Part shown: piece after piece, positions 6,603-7,725 of the stretch
How positions within the stretch are numbered: the stretch's first letter is position 1
Layout: each line of letters starts with the position of its first letter
Origin: an uncultured Oscillospiraceae bacterium
GTDB lineage: Bacteria > Bacillota > Clostridia > Oscillospirales > Ruminococcaceae
Direction: 5' to 3'
DNA length: 7,725 nucleotides
Assembly (NCBI GenBank): GCA_900555435.1
Contig: USLH01000108.1
Coordinates: 1-7,725, forward strand
The notes under the pieces: generated by a model
Told to the model about the DNA's origin: nothing
What the model saw: the letters and a program-made list of their open reading frames with translations, nothing else
Databases searched by the model: none
Position numbers and translations under genes: made by a program

Positions 6603-7517
6603 ATGAAACATTTACTGAAACTCAGCGACTGGTCCAAAGAGGAGATCATGGACACCCTGAATCTGGCCGACCAGTTAAAATACGAGCAGAAGCACGGCAT
6701 TGCCCACCCCCGTCTGGCGGGGCAGACTCTGGGCATGATCTTCCAGAAGTCCTCCACCCGCACCCGTGTCTCGTTTGAGACCGGTATGTACCAGCTGGGC
6801 GGGCAGGCGCTGTTTTTAAGCTCCCGGGATCTGCAGATCGGCCGGGGTGAGCCGGTACAGGATACCGCCCGGGTGCTGTCCCGGTATCTGAACGGCATCA
6901 TGATCCGCACTTTCGCTCAGAAAGAGGTGGAGGATCTGGCAGAATACGGCTCCATCCCGATCATCAATGGATTGACTGATTACTGCCACCCTTGTCAGGT
7001 GCTGGCCGACCTGATGACCATCCGGGAATACCGGGGAAGTCTCGAGGGGCTGAAGCTCTGCTACGTTGGCGACGGCAACAACATGGCGAACTCCCTGATT
7101 GTTGGCGGCCTGACCGTCGGGATGAAGGTCTCCATCGCCTGCCCGGACAGCCACCGGCCGGATCCTGCCGTGCTGAAATTTGCCGAAAGCTACGGCGGCA
7201 AATTCGCAGTTTCTTCCGACATCCCTGCCATGACGGCCGACGCCGATGTGCTGTACACCGATGTTTGGGCTTCCATGGGACAGGAAGGGGAAGCGGCGGA
7301 GCGTCGGAAGATCTTCACCGGCTATCAGATCAACGATGCCGTCATGGCTTCCGCCCACCCCGGCGCCATGGTGCTCCACTGCCTGCCCGCCCATCGGGAG
7401 GAGGAGATCACCGCCAAGGTCTTTGAGGCCCATGCAAACGAGATCTTCGACGAAGCGGAGAACCGTCTCCACGCCCAGAAGGCCGTTATGGTCAAGCTGA
7501 TGGAAAAGCACGCATAA
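6603..7517 (+). CDS. argF: Ornithine carbamoyltransferase
   Basis: ArgF makes citrulline from ornithine and carbamoyl phosphate in the cytoplasm, usually as a trimer. The product has 304 residues, typical for anabolic enzymes. Carbamoyl phosphate-binding motifs are STRTR (residues 51-55) and HPCQ (129-132). The ornithine side shows DVWASMG (220-226), which includes the mobile SMG loop, and HCLPAHR (259-265) with Cys260. These motifs separate it from aspartate carbamoyltransferase. AAAGGTG at 6589-6595 is 7 bases before ATG 6603, a weaker ribosome site than those upstream. It is the last gene of the unit, followed at once by a strong terminator. A catabolic (arginine deiminase) role is unlikely because all neighbours are biosynthetic. 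Confidence 0.96.
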   Translation: MKHLLKLSDWSKEEIMDTLNLADQLKYEQKHGIAHPRLAGQTLGMIFQKSSTRTRVSFETGMYQLGGQALFLSSRDLQIGRGEPVQDTARVLSRYLNGIMIRTFAQKEVEDLAEYGSIPIINGLTDYCHPCQVLADLMTIREYRGSLEGLKLCYVGDGNNMANSLIVGGLTVGMKVSIACPDSHRPDPAVLKFAESYGGKFAVSSDIPAMTADADVLYTDVWASMGQEGEAAERRKIFTGYQINDAVMASAHPGAMVLHCLPAHREEEITAKVFEAHANEIFDEAENRLHAQKAVMVKLMEKHA

Positions 7518-7528
7518 AAAGGTTCCTT

Positions 7529-7571
7529 ATCCCCGGCAGCCGTTCATTCTGCGCTGCCGGGGATGTTTTTT
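7529..7571 (+). terminator. Intrinsic terminator of the arg operon
   Basis: A perfect 12-bp GC-rich stem (7529-7540 with 7553-7564, ATCCCCGGCAGC/GCTGCCGGGGAT) closes on a 12-base loop and is followed one base later by six T residues (7566-7571). It starts 12 bases after the argF stop and matches a Rho-independent terminator. On the opposite strand the stem is followed by a weaker T-run (complement of 7516-7520), so limited activity in the reverse direction is possible. Confidence 0.93.
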
Positions 7572-7660
7572 GAAAAGGCTCCGTTCTTTTCTGCCGGAGG
7601 CGGGAAAGGCTTCTGTTATTTTCCATAAAAAAGAGGAAAAATATCTGTCGTTTCTGTTGG
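7572..7660. other. Non-coding spacer after the arg terminator
   Basis: This stretch has no supportable gene on either strand. It contains weak stems: GAAAAG/CTTTTC (7572-7577 with 7586-7591), an overlapping CTCCG/CGGAG (7579-7583 with 7595-7599), and TTTTCC/GGAAAA (7619-7624 with 7635-7640). It becomes A/T-rich toward the promoter, in contrast with the GC-rich arg genes. I assign no function beyond a possible A-rich upstream promoter region. Confidence 0.4.
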
Positions 7661-7689
7661 TTGACAGGGAGGGAGGGAACGGTTATAAT
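7661..7689 (+). promoter_or_regulatory. Consensus sigma-70/sigma-A promoter
   Basis: TTGACA at 7661-7666 and TATAAT at 7684-7689 are both exact consensus hexamers separated by exactly 17 bases. An A-rich stretch at 7626-7645 lies upstream and could partly act as an UP element. Transcription would begin near 7696 and run off the right edge, so the controlled gene is not visible. The ATG at 7714 has no ribosome site before it and is probably not the start. Such a strong promoter normally needs repression, which fits the operator just downstream. Confidence 0.88.
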
Positions 7690-7695
7690 GATGGG

Positions 7696-7709
7696 TGTAA
7701 ACGGTTACA
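7696..7709 (+). promoter_or_regulatory. cre-like operator for CcpA or another LacI-family regulator
   Basis: TGTAAACGGTTACA fits every position of the catabolite responsive element consensus TGWAANCGNTNWCA and has the central CG and TGTAA/TTACA arms typical of LacI-family operators. It begins 7 bases after the -10 box, right at the predicted transcription start, a position where a bound regulator would block RNA polymerase. Whether the regulator is CcpA or a local sugar-specific LacI-type repressor cannot be told from here. The downstream gene is likely linked to carbon metabolism, by inference only. Confidence 0.78.
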
Positions 7710-7725
7710 TTTCATGGGACTCTTT

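Noticed and set aside
5872..6910. Two overlapping reverse-strand open frames opposite argD and argF
   Set aside because: They overlap each other and two well-supported forward genes; neither has a recognisable domain.
6816..7511. 231-codon reverse-strand open frame opposite argF
   Set aside because: Antisense to a fully conserved ornithine carbamoyltransferase; no family motif seen.
7714..7725. ATG at 7714 as the start of the next gene
   Set aside because: No ribosome site precedes it and only four codons are visible, so it cannot be supported.
1..7725. CRISPR array, mobile element, tRNA or rRNA
   Set aside because: I saw no regularly spaced repeats, transposase-like reading frames, terminal inverted repeats or tRNA-like cloverleaf sequence in the window.

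Overview
This window is almost entirely an arginine biosynthesis gene cluster, read on the + strand. It holds the 3' end of argG (argininosuccinate synthase), then argH, argC, argJ, argB, a small GNAT acetyltransferase, argD and argF. A strong intrinsic terminator follows argF, and a consensus promoter with a catabolite-type operator lies at the right edge and must drive a gene beyond the window. The GC-rich codon choice, strong AAGGAGG-type Shine-Dalgarno sites, ArgJ-based (cyclic) acetyl pathway, short-form ArgC, CcpA-like operator and tight arg operon suggest a high-GC member of Bacillota, class Clostridia, perhaps an Oscillospirales-like gut bacterium. This taxonomic placement is an inference; no RNA gene or marker protein is present to fix it.

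Layout. Bases 1-332 are the argG tail, which carries a frameshift near base 224. Bases 333-426 are a gap with several hairpins, including a terminator-like one at 362-388. From 427 to 7517 seven genes are packed with gaps of about 11 to 20 bases. In most of them the Shine-Dalgarno site overlaps or directly follows the preceding stop codon, so they look like one transcription unit. No internal promoter is evident between them. The argF terminator lies at 7529-7571. Bases 7572-7725 are non-coding, with a TTGACA-17-TATAAT promoter and a perfect cre-like palindrome at the expected transcription start.

How the genes work together. ArgB phosphorylates N-acetylglutamate, ArgC reduces it to the semialdehyde, and ArgD transaminates it to N-acetylornithine. 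ArgJ moves the acetyl group back to glutamate and releases ornithine. ArgF makes citrulline, and ArgG plus ArgH finish arginine. There is no classical argA. The acetyl group needed to start the cycle must come from a bifunctional ArgJ, from the GNAT protein embedded between argB and argD, or from elsewhere in the genome. ArgB has the N-terminal helix region and C-terminal motif seen in arginine-inhibited enzymes, so feedback control at that step is plausible. No clear ArgR box is visible; the operon promoter presumably lies upstream of argG, outside the window.

Most noteworthy points: the frameshift in argG, which would break the second-to-last step of an otherwise intact pathway or else is a sequence error; the GNAT gene as a candidate short N-acetylglutamate synthase; and the compact promoter/operator at the right end with a G-rich spacer. 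I see no sign of a wholly new system: most of the window is a well-known pathway.
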